Assembly: GCA_028752905.1 (NCBI GenBank)
Contig: JAQNBH010000017.1
Coordinates: 32,625,908 to 32,689,907 of the forward strand
Direction: 5' to 3'
Source: Cladorhizidae sp. MBARI D1340-BT2
Taxonomy: Eukaryota > Porifera > Demospongiae > Poecilosclerida > Cladorhizidae
Length of the DNA: 64,000 nucleotides
Shown here: positions 12,266-24,100 of the stretch, piece by piece
Position numbering within the stretch: the stretch's first letter is position 1
Layout: each line of letters starts with the position of its first letter
The notes under the pieces: model-generated
The model's input: only the letters and a program-made list of their open reading frames with translations
Database searches by the model: none
Told to the model about the DNA's origin: nothing
Program-made: the position numbers and the translations under genes

Positions 12266-12832
12266 GCTAGAAGGAAAGGAGAACGAAATTTTTAAAAAAT
12301 GCTAGATTGTATTGACTTGTTAAAAAGAAAGGATACAGAGGAAGATCCTATAATCTACAGCCAGTCCAATGACACTAAGTCACAGACACCAATCCAAACC
12401 AGTTAGATGATGACCCCTTACCATTGATATTCATGTACATAAAGATCTTGAAAAGGAGTATAATAATGGATGTATGATTTGAACGATAAAGGGTCAGTGA
12501 TCTAACTGGTTGTGGTCCACATTGATCCACTAGTTTCCTTTCTATCGCCACAAGCCAATACAATACAGATGCTTATTTGGTTATTGTTTTACTTTTGGCA
12601 TTGTGGTAAAGGACAGCATCACAAGCTAACCAAACAAAAGAGAAGAGGTTTGACCCCTATTTCAAAATGACAGATAGCAACCATCTCCCCTCCACATCCA
12701 CAAAAACCACCAAACACCCATTATTCAACTTCAGCAGCTGCCTAAAAGTGGTTTTAGCTGAGATTATATAGCTCCAAAAATACTCCTTGAATACTTTCGG
12801 TTAGTGTAGTAACACTTCCCAAAACATACATA

Positions 12833-12866
12833 CCCCCCCCCCTCCCCCCCCCCCTCCCCCCCCCCC
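12833..12866 (+). repeat. Poly-C tract with T interruptions
   Basis: A nearly pure C run of 34 bases is interrupted by two single T residues. On the minus strand it forms G runs that could fold into a quadruplex. Confidence 0.9.
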
Positions 12867-13224
12867 TTTGCCATATTTCAGTTAAAACCCACTTAGGCCG
12901 CTTCTTTATTGTATATCCTACACATTTGTTGATTTTAGCCCCTAAATGCTTCATGTGTGCCTCAAATGCAATAGTAGCAGCAAAAACTGAAGGAAAAAAC
13001 ACATTAAACAGCATGAAACTTATCACCTAGATCTTGTATCTTCCATGTGCCTACATTTTTCCCATGCATAACATGTGTACCAATGTCCCTTCATTATAAT
13101 TTGACTGCTGGAAGACTCCAAAATTCAGTAAAATGGGTAAAGATCAATACAATAAGCTTGTGTGCAATATTGAACCTAGCTGAGCTGATTCTGCAGCTGT
13201 TGCACATTTTCACTGGAAGGAAGT

Positions 13225-13364
13225 GTTTACTGAGAAGATTACTGTGATTAGTTGGTTTACTGCGAAGATTACTGTGATTAGTTGGTTTACTGAGAAGATT
13301 ACTGTGATTAGTTGGTTTACTGAGAAGATTACTGTGATTAGTTGGTTTACTGAGAAGATTACTC
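13225..13364 (+). repeat. 30-bp tandem repeat, 4.7 units
   Basis: The unit is TTTACTGAGAAGATTACTGTG then ATTAGTTGG, almost perfectly repeated. Because 30 is a multiple of three, both strands stay open through it, giving 10-residue peptide repeats that I regard as a side effect. Confidence 0.9.
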
Positions 13365-14039
13365 TTGTGATAATAGTTAACAGCACAGACCTTCAACAGA
13401 TACGCTTTAGCTAGCATTTTTTTTCTCTGGTGAGTTTTTAGAATCCATATGTCATTCCAACTGCAGAAGCATCCTGCAAAAACCAATGAACTAAGGGAGG
13501 CTCCACCAAGCCACTCTAACAGAGACATGGGTAGACTCTGACGTCTTTAAAAGCTAGGTAGCTATTCCATCATACTAACTGATCTGCAAGGACAGACTTT
13601 ATCATGGAGGAGGTGTATCTCTGTTTGTTAGTGATTCCCATAATATTATACCAGGAGATGCCATGTGTCTTCTCAGATGTAGGGGACCAAGTTGAGCTCA
13701 TGCTGCTGGCCACTGGGGAGAGATCCAAGCCCTGTTCAAGCTAAAGTCAGTTCTCAGTTCCCTAAATCTGTCTAGTGAGTTTGTGATCATGGGTGATTTA
13801 AATTTAGATCTATCTACTCCAACCAAATTACCTGCAGTTTAGTACCTTATGGGCTTTATATGAAGCTATGATCTTTCTCAAGTTAGTCTATAAGACCTAG
13901 TTCCACATCTAGCTTGATGTTGGCCTTCCCATTAGTGCTTTTTCATGATTCATAGAGTTATTACCCACTCTTGGAAAATATATGTTCTCGAAGTGCATTG
14001 TGTGGTCAAGGTTCCAATAACCAAACAGCCTTGAGCTAA

Positions 14040-14285
14040 GCTAGTAGAAAAATATATAAAAATCTTGGTTACAAACTTATTACAAACCTTATCACAACCT
14101 TGTTACAACTTAGAACCCTGCCACCCATGGTTCTTTGGAGCTGCATTCAAGCTTGTCACACAACCTTGTACAACTTTGTAACAACCCTTGTGTCACCTAA
14201 AAACCCTGTCAATTCCAAGGGTATTCCAAGAAGTTTTCAAGCTTTTCACAACCTTGTTACTACCTTGTGACAAACTTGTGGACAG
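14040..14285 (+). repeat. Degenerate short repeat rich in CCTTGTTACAAC-like words
   Basis: Words of the form ACAACCTTGTTACAACTT recur many times with variation over about 245 bp. There is no coding potential. Confidence 0.5.
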
Positions 14286-14922
14286 GACAAGACTATAACA
14301 ACCTGGTCTTTTCCTTATGGGACCCTTGATGACGACACTTACCAATTAAACTGCTCCATTTCAGCAACTGGTAGTAAACTAGGATTAGATGTAGTCTTGC
14401 TAGAAAACAGCTTTAGTTAGATTTCAATGTGCAAGCTCTATTGTAGTCTTTGGGTAATGAACATTCTTAGTGTGGGTATATCCGTTGTAGTCAGGAATGT
14501 GAAACTTGCATGTTCAGATATATACCTGCTACTGGCATTAATCTGCATTAGATTCAGCGACTAAATGTCCAGACATTGTGAGGGAAGGGAGACTACATTG
14601 TTTCCAATTAGTTAGAGGATCTCACTCTCTTCAGAAATTAGCGAAATAGCAGATGTGTGTGACTTTCGAGAGATCAGCCACAGACTGGGTCAAGTGATTG
14701 ATACAAAAATATAAACCAGCTGCTACAGTAGGTTCAGGAAGATGAGCATTGTCTTACCATGCCTTTTCTATGTCACATTGTTATTGTTACCACAAATCTA
14801 AAAATCTGTATCATCCATTATAACACGAAAAGAAAAAATCATCAATATTTTAATAGTATATCCATTTTTAATATAAAAGTACTACATGTATAGATTCAAT
14901 TTTGTATGGCACTATTAATTAC

Positions 14923-15119
14923 CTGATGAAAATGGATGAAACGAAAGGAGGTAACGTAATATTCTGTTGTAAATGGCCAGCTTCATCTTCTATATAAAAC
15001 ACAGTCTCATCTATATATAGATAAAGAAACACTATTAAGCAATTCCCAATAACCAGCTCCACACTGACTACTTGTATGACTATGAAATGTATCAGGCAGA
15101 GTGATGCAATCGAAACCAT
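14923..15119 (-). CDS. Possible 5' exon of the putative membrane receptor
   Basis: On the minus strand the segment ends at a good donor (TTCATCAG|GTAATT). Its last part, 14923-15010, encodes ETVFYIEDEAGHLQQNITL and then PPFVSSIFI. It could start at an internal acceptor, TATATAG, at 15011-15012. Alternatively it could be read unspliced from an ATG at 15119, which would give a hydrophobic signal-like leader (MVSIASLCLIHFIVIQ). The exit phase fits the exon at 11399-11742 across a 3.2-kb intron. Which start is used, and whether this exon belongs to the gene at all, is inference. Confidence 0.3.
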
Positions 15120-15534
15120 ATGTGTCAGTACACCACAATAACATGCCCAGGCCCTTGATGATAGGCCAAGAAAAAAATGTTTGACCATTTCTAATCAAGG
15201 CATTTTTGGGGGAAACTTCACTCCTGTTGGTCATTGTAAAAGCTGAACATCAAGGGTTTCCTAAACAAATTAAAACATTTTCAGACAGAAATAAGGATGA
15301 ATAAATTTTATAGTGATCAAGGCATGCTGCATGGGTGCCATTCCCAATTAGTTGGTCACATGACTTACCATTGTGGGTGTATCTTATAAGTAAATCATTT
15401 TATGTTTGTCTCGTGACATTTTGAATCGTAGTACATTAAGTTTACATTATGTTCCATGTATGAATATTAGGACTTTACTCCTGAGATGTTTGGTACAGAA
15501 TTATTTGGTGGGAAAAAGCTTCTTTTAGCAGAAG

Positions 15535-15780
15535 ATGAGAACAATTCTTGAAACAGGATCGCTATTGACATCCTTCACAAGCCAGATAATCATTGATACA
15601 TCAGAAAGTGTTTTGGAACTTCATAGGCCATATGAGTTATCTGCGCTACTAGAAGACTGGGAAAAGTTTAGAAGTTCCCAGCAACAAAAAAATTGCAAAA
15701 ATCCCATCCCGAAATTACAGACATTTGAAACTAACAATAGACATGCACTTAATAGAATTCTTGCCTCAAAGTTTTGTTAA
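15535..15780 (+). CDS. Short hypothetical ORF
   Basis: This 81-codon ORF has a codon-like composition and a charged middle (LSALLEDWEKFRSSQQQ). I do not recognise it and there are no flanking splice signals I trust. It may be a fragment of an old mobile element or chance. Confidence 0.15.
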   Translation: MRTILETGSLLTSFTSQIIIDTSESVLELHRPYELSALLEDWEKFRSSQQQKNCKNPIPKLQTFETNNRHALNRILASKFC

Positions 15781-16782
15781 AATAAATTGCCTAGGCAGTG
15801 CAGCTAATATGCATGTGCATAATCAGAACTTTTTTCACTGACATCAATATCAGAACTTTACGGCAGAATACCATAAGTGTACCTGACAAAGACTGTTTGA
15901 AACAATAATGAAGTGGGCACTTATCTGCATTAAACATCAACAGTCAAAGCAGATCCAGGTAGTCGGGTAAGTTAGGGGGTTTGTTGTACAACATTTTATT
16001 GTGAAGACACCGGTATACTTTAGGTCAACTATGAATGTTGGGGAGGAAGATGTGTGAGCAAAGTTCTTTTCTCAGAATAATACTGTTGGGGGTAGGGAGG
16101 AGGACACTTGAATCAGAAAGATCCAGTTAAGGTGAGCAGTATCTGCAGCAGCTCTCACATGCACTGTGCATGCACAAGCATTGACTATAGTTAGCCCTTT
16201 CAAAACTGATCGGGTCATGGCTAGACTGGTTCCACTGCTTACACTACCCATGAGAAACTCGTGGGTGATATAATATTAGGTATATAACAGGCTCACATGA
16301 GCCTTAGCATCTCATGATGAAGACTAGAGCATCTAGTCGAAACGTCGAGTGAATAAAAATTATAAGAGAAGGAGATTTTAATGTTATTATGTCAACTGAG
16401 AGTTCATTGAGAAAAATATAAGATTGTCAACTCAAATCATGTCCAACATTCAGGAAAGTGAACATGTTCCCACAATCTAATTGTCATTGTTGCTGTGGTG
16501 TAAATACTCCACATATCAGTTTACAGGGATGAGACTGTCAGATATATAGCATATCTATTGGAATGTGTTATACATGCCACAGTATCACTAGAGACCTCAC
16601 ACAAACAAACTTGGCAGGGTGAAGATCTATGTTAAAACTTTCATTTATCCAGAAGCAGCTATCATATTAGTATCTAAAGAAGGCCATCTAGAAGAAGTAG
16701 AGCTCTATTACATTCCTTGATGATACTCTATCAATGAACATATAGAGTTTCTTTTGGCTATCTTCCCTGCTATGTTACTTAA
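15781..16782. other. No gene recognised
   Basis: AT-rich spacer. The only clear structure is the hairpin module at 16315-16346. Confidence 0.4.
16315..16346 (+). other. Hammerhead-like hairpin module, copy 1
   Basis: TGATGA is followed by a perfect 6-bp stem (GACTAG / CTAGTC) around AGCAT, then GAAACGTC. This mirrors the core of a hammerhead ribozyme (CUGAUGA, stem II, GAAA). The C before UGAUGA is A here, and I see no stem I or III pairing, so it is probably a relic. Related copies occur at 43340, 48935 and 58681. Confidence 0.35.
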
Positions 16783-17696
16783 GGGAGGCTTTTACCATTT
16801 CTGGGGTGGTCGACACAACTTGTCATAACTTTTTTATTTATTTCTCAATGCAGGTGAAATTTTATCAAGATGCAGTGTATTGAATGTGCTTTCTTTTGAT
16901 ATGCTCAGATTTTGCATATCTACTACCTAGGTGAAGTTATGGATCCCACCTCAGTATCAGGGGCAAATATTCTAACTCATGGCCACTTAGTCTAACCACT
17001 TCCCACTTAGGAAGTGCTTAGAGTGATCATAGAAGTGCAAAGTGAATGGCTAAAAATATCATTAGCACAACAACTGAATTTTAAGAGAGGTCAACCTGAA
17101 GTTCTAAACATGGTATGTATATCCATATGCATACCTCCACCATGGATGGACTTAAACATGTTTTAATCATTCACTTTTTAGAGCAGGGAAAGGGCTTTCA
17201 AATGATATATTAAAATCTTGTATACATTAAAAAATGAGCAAGTTAGAATATTTCCAGATTCGGAAACAGTGATTTTCAGGAGAAGCCATGAAAAGTGGGT
17301 GTGTTTTTGGGTGTATTTTTTTGGTAAAAATCGAAATGATGACGGTTGCCTGACAGGATGCGCAGATCATGTGATGACAGCACAGGGCTGCGTGGTAACT
17401 ATGGTAATTGGAAGCTTACTGAGAGCTTCATTTAGAGTCCTTTTCTCCAGACTTCTATCATGAACGGTTAGGGAGATACGCTTACCTTTGGCAGGAGCGC
17501 CGTCTTCAAGATTCAAACGGTATTTTGTATATTGCTTGATAATGTGAAATAGAATGCACAAAAAGGTGCATAACTTCATAATGGAGCATTGAAATACTCT
17601 GAAACTTGAAACATAACAACTACATGCATCAAGGTATAGAATAGAGCAATATATTTAAAAAAATTAAATCATTAAAAAAAATGGTAAAAGCCTCAC
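16783..17696. mobile_element. TTAA-flanked non-autonomous DNA element 1
   Basis: TTAA is present on both sides (16779-16782 and 17697-17700). The ends are inverted repeats: GGGAGGCTTTTACCATTT at the left and GTGAGGCTTTTACCATTT as the complement of the right. It is 914 bp and has no transposase. A TTAA target duplication is typical of piggyBac-type transposition, though the terminal bases are not the usual ones. The interior shares words with the element at 56814-57760 (GGCTTTCAAATGA, CTTACCTTT..GTCTTC). Confidence 0.7.
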
Positions 17697-17700
17697 TTAA

Positions 17701-18085
17701 CTGATGAGCTATTCTGGGCTTTATAATAATACTCTTCTTAGTTATTTCCACCTTGGCACCTGATCACATGTTAAATACTGGTGTGTATTGTAAAATGAAC
17801 CCAACTCTGAAAACTGTTTTAAACTGCTTAGCACTATTCGTTCCAATTTTATAAAGAAATAGATACTACACTCCCAATGGTACTTCACCAAGATCTTAAG
17901 GGAAGTGAATACCAGTTTATGCAATGAACTCTCTGTTGACATAACGAAATTAAAGTGACCTCAATAATCAACTTGAAATTTCTCTCTCAACATTTCATCA
18001 CAGATCATTTGGTCAGGGTCAAGAGGTCAAGGTTATATAGGGGAGAGTGGGGCATAAAGCCTATATACCCCTTTTCTGGTGGGGC
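17701..18085. other. No gene recognised
   Basis: The segment near 17960-18000 resembles, in inverse, the tail sequence that accompanies the hammerhead-like modules. Confidence 0.3.
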
Positions 18086-18359
18086 TCAGCTCTGTCGGTC
18101 GGCACTATAGGGATGTCCAATTTGTGTCTGTATAATTTCGAACATAATTCCTATAATAAGCATGATTGTCACATGGAATTTGTCTGGCACAGGCCGAACA
18201 GTATTTGTTGCACACCCCGATATGCAACAGCTTTCCAGTCTCTTTGCTAGTGATGATTGCAACACCCAAGTTAGCATTGTAGGAGTGCTGCTGGGGACAA
18301 CTGCTCCATCCTCCATCCAAAATCACAGTAATAGCAAGAACTCCTTCATGCACACACAC
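18086..18359 (-). pseudogene. Mutator-like transposase fragment
   Basis: The minus strand reads LAITVILDGGWSSCPQQHSY, then NANLGVAIITSKETGKLLHI, then CNKYCSACARQIPCDNHAYY. The D in DGGW, the HSYNA...GVA block and the KYCS.C zinc-like residues match the start of the catalytic domain of Mutator-like transposases as I know the family. Sequence before and after is not recognisable, so only a fragment remains. Confidence 0.55.
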
Positions 18360-18905
18360 AACTCATACACACATCAGATTTGGTTATATGACAGAAGTAA
18401 GTGAGGAAGTAAGGTTGTGATAGAATATTGTTAAGAATACCTGGAAGCAGCTTCCCTTGATGAGAGGAAAAACACTATTCTAAGAGTGAGCTCATCAGAC
18501 ACTATTTTCTCAGGAAATTTTAAGAACTCAAGGGTAGATCACACAGAAGCTGACAAGAACTTGTTAATGCATCATTTCTTAGTTTTGGGGGATCTGGGAT
18601 ATCAATTCTTTTATATGGGAAAAGGAGTGGGGTAAATTTGATATTATGCAATTATGTGTGCGAACAGACTTGCTCATATAATGCTCTTACGTAATTTACA
18701 TAGGATCTGGCAGGAGTGTATCATATACTTGATTACATAGGTATTTTTTATTGTAAGGAGTTGAGTGGCGAAGAGGGAAGTTGGTATATATGTTTTAAAA
18801 AAGATTCCGCCCACTTAAAAGCAACTAATGTTCATGCTAGTATTACTTCCCTCATCTAGATGGTGAGGAGGAAGGGGATTCTGTTTAAGGGGATTACCTA
18901 ACCCA

Positions 18906-18975
18906 ACACACACACACACACATACTGCACAACACAAAGGCACACATGCACACACATACATGCACACACAACACA
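18906..18975 (+). repeat. CA microsatellite upstream of the Ig exon copy
   Basis: An interrupted (CA)n tract. A CA tract lies about 60-110 bp upstream of all four copies of this exon, so it belongs to the duplicated unit. Confidence 0.85.
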
Positions 18976-19032
18976 CAGATATCTATATCAGCAGCTATTA
19001 TTTTTGGTCGTATTTATCACCCTGTCCCACAG

Positions 19033-19368
19033 GTTTTGGTGCTCTATCTCTAACCTCTAATGCCATCTCTGCTATCATTCGACTTCCAATAATAGTGCAT
19101 GTAAACAACACCAATATCACCATAGGAGTTGGAGAGTCCCACAAGTTCTCCTGCAATGCATCTAACATCGTGCAGCTACAATGGTGGCACTTTTCTGGGC
19201 ACAAATGTGGAGCTGACAGCTCTGGCCAACACTATGGAAGGATAGAAATCACATGCAGTCATGATCTTTAGCTGAGGCATGTCCAGTTGAAAGTTAGTGG
19301 CAGCTATCAATGTTTATTAATGAACAACATTATGCATGTCTGAGTCCGTCATATCCTGAAGGTTGTGG
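19033..19368 (+). pseudogene. Dead copy of the second Ig exon (copy A)
   Basis: This is 336 nt, exactly the length of the intact exon at 46185-46520, and it keeps the acceptor (TGTCCCACAG) and donor (GTGG|GTAAGT). It reads GFGALSLTSNAIS, NITIGVGESHKFSCNAS and LQWWHFSGH, then GRIEITCSHDL. An in-frame TAG follows (19269-19271) and a later TGA lies in the part corresponding to strand G. The Asp-x-Gly-x-Tyr motif is also altered. Length and splice sites survived while the reading frame did not. Confidence 0.85.
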
Positions 19369-20202
19369 GTAAGTGGTCATCAACAGTGCTTAGTCTAATT
19401 TAAATTGTTGATTTGCCATTTGTTTGATGATCTACCTCATGATGAAGATGAACTTTTTACATCTGAAGTGATTTAGCAAGTGAGCCAGAGACATTGTTAT
19501 GTGTGATAAGGTCATAATTATTGGTGGGGTGTCCTTTTTCGATGGCATCTTTGTAAAAGCTTCTCAATTATTTTGTTTGGAATAGATTTAAGAGCATATT
19601 CAGTTCCATTCTGTAGGTAATTTTGTCGTCTTTGACTTAACTCCAATATTTGATAACTGGACTCATTAAATTTTGCTATAAATAATATATATGTTGGCTT
19701 TATATAAGTTGGATATTTGGAGGAACATTTACTGATGCTGAGAGTCTTGCCTGTGGGTGTGTTTCCAATGTCAACAAGCATGAGTTGACACAGTATAACC
19801 AGCTTTGCTAATGATCTAAGGATCTTGTGGTTCCAGCTTTATATACCAGGGTTGACTCCATCTCTTCATAATTATGGTCTGGAGGACATCGTTTTCAAAG
19901 GTACTTTTATATTAAATGCTAAACCTTGTCACCAAGAAAGCCAACCATTACAGATGTAGCTAAATAAGGGTGGTGGAGGAAAATTATTGTAGAAGGTTTT
20001 TGTAGTAGTAAGTTTTAAAAAGGATACCCTATCCAGTTTCCGAGTTCATTCTGGGAATTTATGTCTAGCTGCTGCCCCCCATAGTGACATAATTATAAGG
20101 TGTGGTACATTTTGGAAGTGGTTGCTGAGAATTGGAGGTGAAAATCTCTATTATACAAACATAGTAACAAATTATTCAAATAGGTCACTATTATATATTT
20201 AC
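19369..20202 (+). other. Intron-like sequence of the duplicated Ig unit
   Basis: No coding potential. It matches the introns after 46520 and 54997 on the plus strand and 24.2-24.5 kb in inverse. Confidence 0.6.
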
Positions 20203-20376
20203 CATTTCATGAGTTAACATTCCTGAGAGATCTGTATTTCATCATGGACCTTAACACATAATGCAATGATGCTCATAATGCTGATGATTAGCAAACAGAA
20301 GAGTGTAGCATGCCAATCATAATGTAGAACTAATATGGAATGTTGTTTCCAGATGAAGTCATTCTGAAGAAAGTCG
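20203..20376 (-). pseudogene. Dead copy of the TM exon of the Ig receptor (minus)
   Basis: The minus strand from about 20376 starts GACTTTCTTCAGAATGACTT and ends at CATGAAATG|GTAAAT. Both ends match exon 4 of the intact gene (48454-48650). In-frame stops and deletions remove the hydrophobic reading frame. It is the 3' part of the minus-strand gene copy whose Ig exon lies at 26571-26845. Confidence 0.7.
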
Positions 20377-21140
20377 TACTTAGTTATATGTACTACATTA
20401 TAACAATAACAACTAACTAAAAAATTATACCTAAATAGCTATACAGTGCAATGAATATGGCTATGAATTAAAAGCATAACATCTTCTACATAAAGATCAT
20501 TGACAAATTTATTAGCAATAAAACCACAGCCACTCACTGACCATGAAAGATTATTTGGCACTCAATTATTTCTCAATTGAAATCATGTTTCCTCTCTGCA
20601 TAGCTAATAAAAGCTTCAGTAAGTGGTGGCTATAATTATGAAATCAATGCTTTAGGGAGGGGGGTGGAGGTTTATAGTGGCCTACACTTCTATTAATTCT
20701 CTCCATCCCTGTAGTTCCATCTCTCTATATTTTCTCAAATGGTGCTATCATAGGGGAAACCCAGAAAAGGTCATAATACAAATTCCCAGAATGAATTCTG
20801 ATTACTGGAAACTGGATAGGATATCCTTTTTAAAACTTACTATATACTACAAGAACCTTCTAAAAAAACCTACAATAATTTTCCTCCAACAATCCTTATT
20901 TAGCCAATGGTTGGCTTTCTTGGTGGCAAAGCATGCTTCCTCTGAAAACACGATGTCCTCCAGACCATATGAAGAGAAGGAGTCACCCCTGGTACATAAG
21001 CTGGAACCACAGCTTAAACAGGATCCTTAGATCATTAGCAAAGCTAAACACTATTATTAGTGTCAACTCATGCTTGGTGACGACATTGGAAACACACCCA
21101 CAGGCAAGACTCTCAGCATCAGTAAATGTTTCCTCCAAGT

Positions 21141-21152
21141 ATCTAACTTATA
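21141..21152 (+). repeat. Target site duplication, left copy
   Basis: ATCTAACTTATA, repeated exactly at 24154-24165, brackets the LINE insertion. Confidence 0.85.
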
Positions 21153-24100
21153 ACGACCTTTACCATTGAACTTGCGTGCGAATGGTAGTCTGCTCTATCT
21201 GCTTGAGGAGCTTTTCGGTGACATCTGCGGGCCTAGTTCGAACACATGGGCCTTTAAGTTGCCGCTGTCCTGGCTCCAGTCAACTGCCAAGAGCTCTGGG
21301 AGATACCCCCGTGTCTAGTTCCAGTCCAACACCACGTGGGAATGAGTCGGTTGAAGATGCTGTTGTTGCTACTCCTTTCTCAAAGCTGCGCTCTAATGTA
21401 CTGAAGAGAGTCCCTAGAGCCTCGAGGGAGCTGGCAGCCAGGAAGCTAGCATCCATCGTGTTAAGTGTGGTGGCGAGGAATGACCATTCCACGTGGTGTC
21501 GCCTCCTGCATTTTGCGTCTCGCTGTTTTAGGCTGCCGCCGAGAGGAGGGAAGAGGTGGAATTTAGCGTCAGCCGTAAATAACCTTGTAAGGGAGGAAGC
21601 TGATGCTGATGCTACATCAGGGAAGCCTAGCCGTTGCTCCAAAAGACAGAAGTCTCGTGATCCCCTACAGCTCTTGTCTTCAAAGGTGACATCCAAGCTG
21701 GAAGAGGGCGATGTCAAGGGCGCTGTCAGGCTTGCATGTGCTGAGGATGTTTTAGCTGATCACTCACCTGACACTCTGGAAGCCTTGAAGCAGAAGCACC
21801 CTGCGGCTCACCCAGATTCTTCAATAATGATATCCCCAGACCCATCCTCATTCTCTTTCTCAGTCACCGAGGCCATCATAACTCAAGCCATACGTTCCTT
21901 CCCAAATGGATCTGCAGGTGGCCAGGATAGCCTCAGACCACAACATCTCAAAGACCTCACGGGTCCGTCCGCTGGTGAAGGTGGCCATTCACTACTGAGG
22001 GTGCTCACTTCTTTGATATCTCTAATTCTAAGAGGTGACACACCTGTATCCATCCGTCCTCATTTCTTTGGTGCCTCACTGGTAGCTCTGCGTAAGAAGG
22101 ATGGTGGGGTTCGCCCTATCGCTGTGGGCTGTACCCTGCGCAGACTTGCTGCAAAGTGTGCTTGCTTTCATGCCATGCAAAAAGTTCCTGATATCCTGGC
22201 CCCTCGGCAGTTAGGTTTTGGAGTGACGCGGGGGGTTGAAGCGGCAGTGCATGCTGCTCGCATCTACCTCCAGAACCTCAAGGAAGACCAAGTGATCATG
22301 AAAGTGGACTTCAGAAATGCATTCAACAGTATTCGCCGGGACAAGATGTTGGGTGCTGTTGAGGAGTACATTCCCAAGCTTCTCCCTTTTGTCCACTCAG
22401 TGTACTGCTCGCCATCTTTACTCTCATGGGGTGATGAAGTGGTGCTGTCTTCAGAAGGGGTTCAGCAGGGTGACCCGCTGGGACCCCTCCTCTTTTGCCT
22501 GACTATTCAGAAATTGTGTGCAAAGCTGAGGTCAGAGTTCTATGTTTTTTATCTGGATGATGGAACTCTGGGAGGCAACCGGGAAGATGTAATTTGTGAT
22601 CTCAAGACCATTGAGGTTGAAGCAGGTGCTCTGCGCCTTGAGCTAAACAGAGGAAAGACAGAATTGATCTGTAAGGATCCTACCTCTCGTGGGATCGTCC
22701 TCATTGCTCTTCCAGGAGTTAGCATCATTAACCCAGAGAATGCCAATCTCTTGGGCTCTCCTATTGGAGGGTTACAATCAGTGGATGCATGTGTAAGGGA
22801 GAAGACAGAGCTGCTGCAGTTGATGGGTGATAGACTTTGTCATTTGCAATCACATGATGCTATCACATTGTTGCGTCACTCATTTGCGATCCCTAAGATG
22901 ATGCACATTCTCCGCTCTGCTCCCTGTTTCTCTTCCAGTCATCTCCCAGCCTATGACCACCTTCTCAAGTCAATCCTCAGCAATATCACTAATATAGATT
23001 TTCAGAACAATGACTCTTCTTGGCTACAGGCCACCCTTCCTGTGAACCATGGGGGAATTGGAATTAGGAGTGCGGTTCATCTTGCTCCCTCTGCCTTTTT
23101 GGCTTCTGCTGATGGATCGTCCAATCTTATTCACCATATCCTCCCCCCTCGGTTTAGTGCTGTCCAGTACCCTGAGATTGAGGTTGCCCTTTCACTCTGG
23201 GGTGATGACCTTGTCTTGCCTCCTCCAGCCCCGCCTGCTTCCCATCAGCAGAAATCGTGGGACATGCCTCGTATTTTGGAAAGGGCAGAGTCACTTTTGC
23301 GGAATGCTAGTGACCCCCAAACCAGAGCTCGTCTCCTCGCCATGTCTGCATGTGAGTCAGGTGCCTGGCTTAATGCCCTGCCAATCTCCTCACTGGGTCT
23401 CCGAATGAGCGATGAGGTAGTTCGAATAGCAGTTGGGCTACGTTTTGGAGCACCCCTGTGCCAGCCACACTCTTGTAGTTACTGTGGATCGGATGTCAAC
23501 CAGTTTGGTACACATGGGTTGAGCTGTAGGCACAGTCAGGGAAGGCTTTCTCGCCATGGTGCTTTAAATGACATCATCCACCGGTCATTAACTGCTGCAA
23601 ATGTCCCTTCCCGGCTGGAGCCCTCAGGTCTGCTTCGGTCCGATGGAAAGAGACCTGATGGCATGTCCATCATTCCATGGTCAAGTGGTAGACTATTGGT
23701 ATGGGATGCAACCTGCAGTGACACCTTTGCCCCATCCAACCTTTTGGCTGCAGTCACTGAGGCTGGTGCAGTGGCAGCACAGGCGGAGATTTTGAAGGGT
23801 GAAAAGTACGCCCACCTGGACTCGGCATACAAGTTTGTACCTGTGGCGGTAGAGACGTGTGGATCCTTTGGGCCTCAAGCAAAGGCATTCTTCAGGGAGT
23901 TGGGATGCCGCCTGAGGTCAGTGACTTATGAAGAGGACTCCCATCAACATCTTCTTCAGCGGATTTCTGTGGCTGTGCAGCGTGGGAATGCAGCCTCAGT
24001 AATGGGATCTTTGCCATCAGGGTTGGGGACGAGCCATTTCCCTAGTCATCGCATGAACTTTTAAACTTTTTAACTTGAGGTATGGCATGTTGTTCTCTAT

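Larger units (their letters stand above)
18420..20060 (+). repeat. Inverted duplication, arm A
   Basis: Several blocks recur in reverse complement on the far side of about 20.4 kb. The CA tract and Ig exon match 26571-26998. The word TTCCATTCTGTAGGTAATTT matches near 24260. GTTGGCTTTATATAAGTTGG matches the sequence split by the LINE. CCTATCCAGTTTCC matches near 20812-20825. Related plus-strand copies are at 46.0-47.0 kb and 54.5-55.9 kb. Confidence 0.7.

Noticed and set aside
12754..13026. Minus-strand ORF with Gly/Arg-rich end
   Set aside because: The Gly/Arg stretch is the translated poly-C tract; the remainder is not recognisable.
13225..13364. CRISPR-like 30-bp repeats
   Set aside because: The units are contiguous without unique spacers and the DNA is eukaryotic.
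13223..13528. ORFs with 10-residue repeats on both strands
   Set aside because: Produced by the 30-bp tandem repeat, which is open on both strands by arithmetic; no splice sites or conservation to support coding.
16315..16346. Functional hammerhead ribozyme
   Set aside because: The invariant C of CUGAUGA is A and no stem I or III can be drawn; kept only as a hammerhead-like relic.
21280..21717. 145-codon minus-strand ORF in the LINE
   Set aside because: Antisense shadow of the LINE protein; the sense frame has all motifs.
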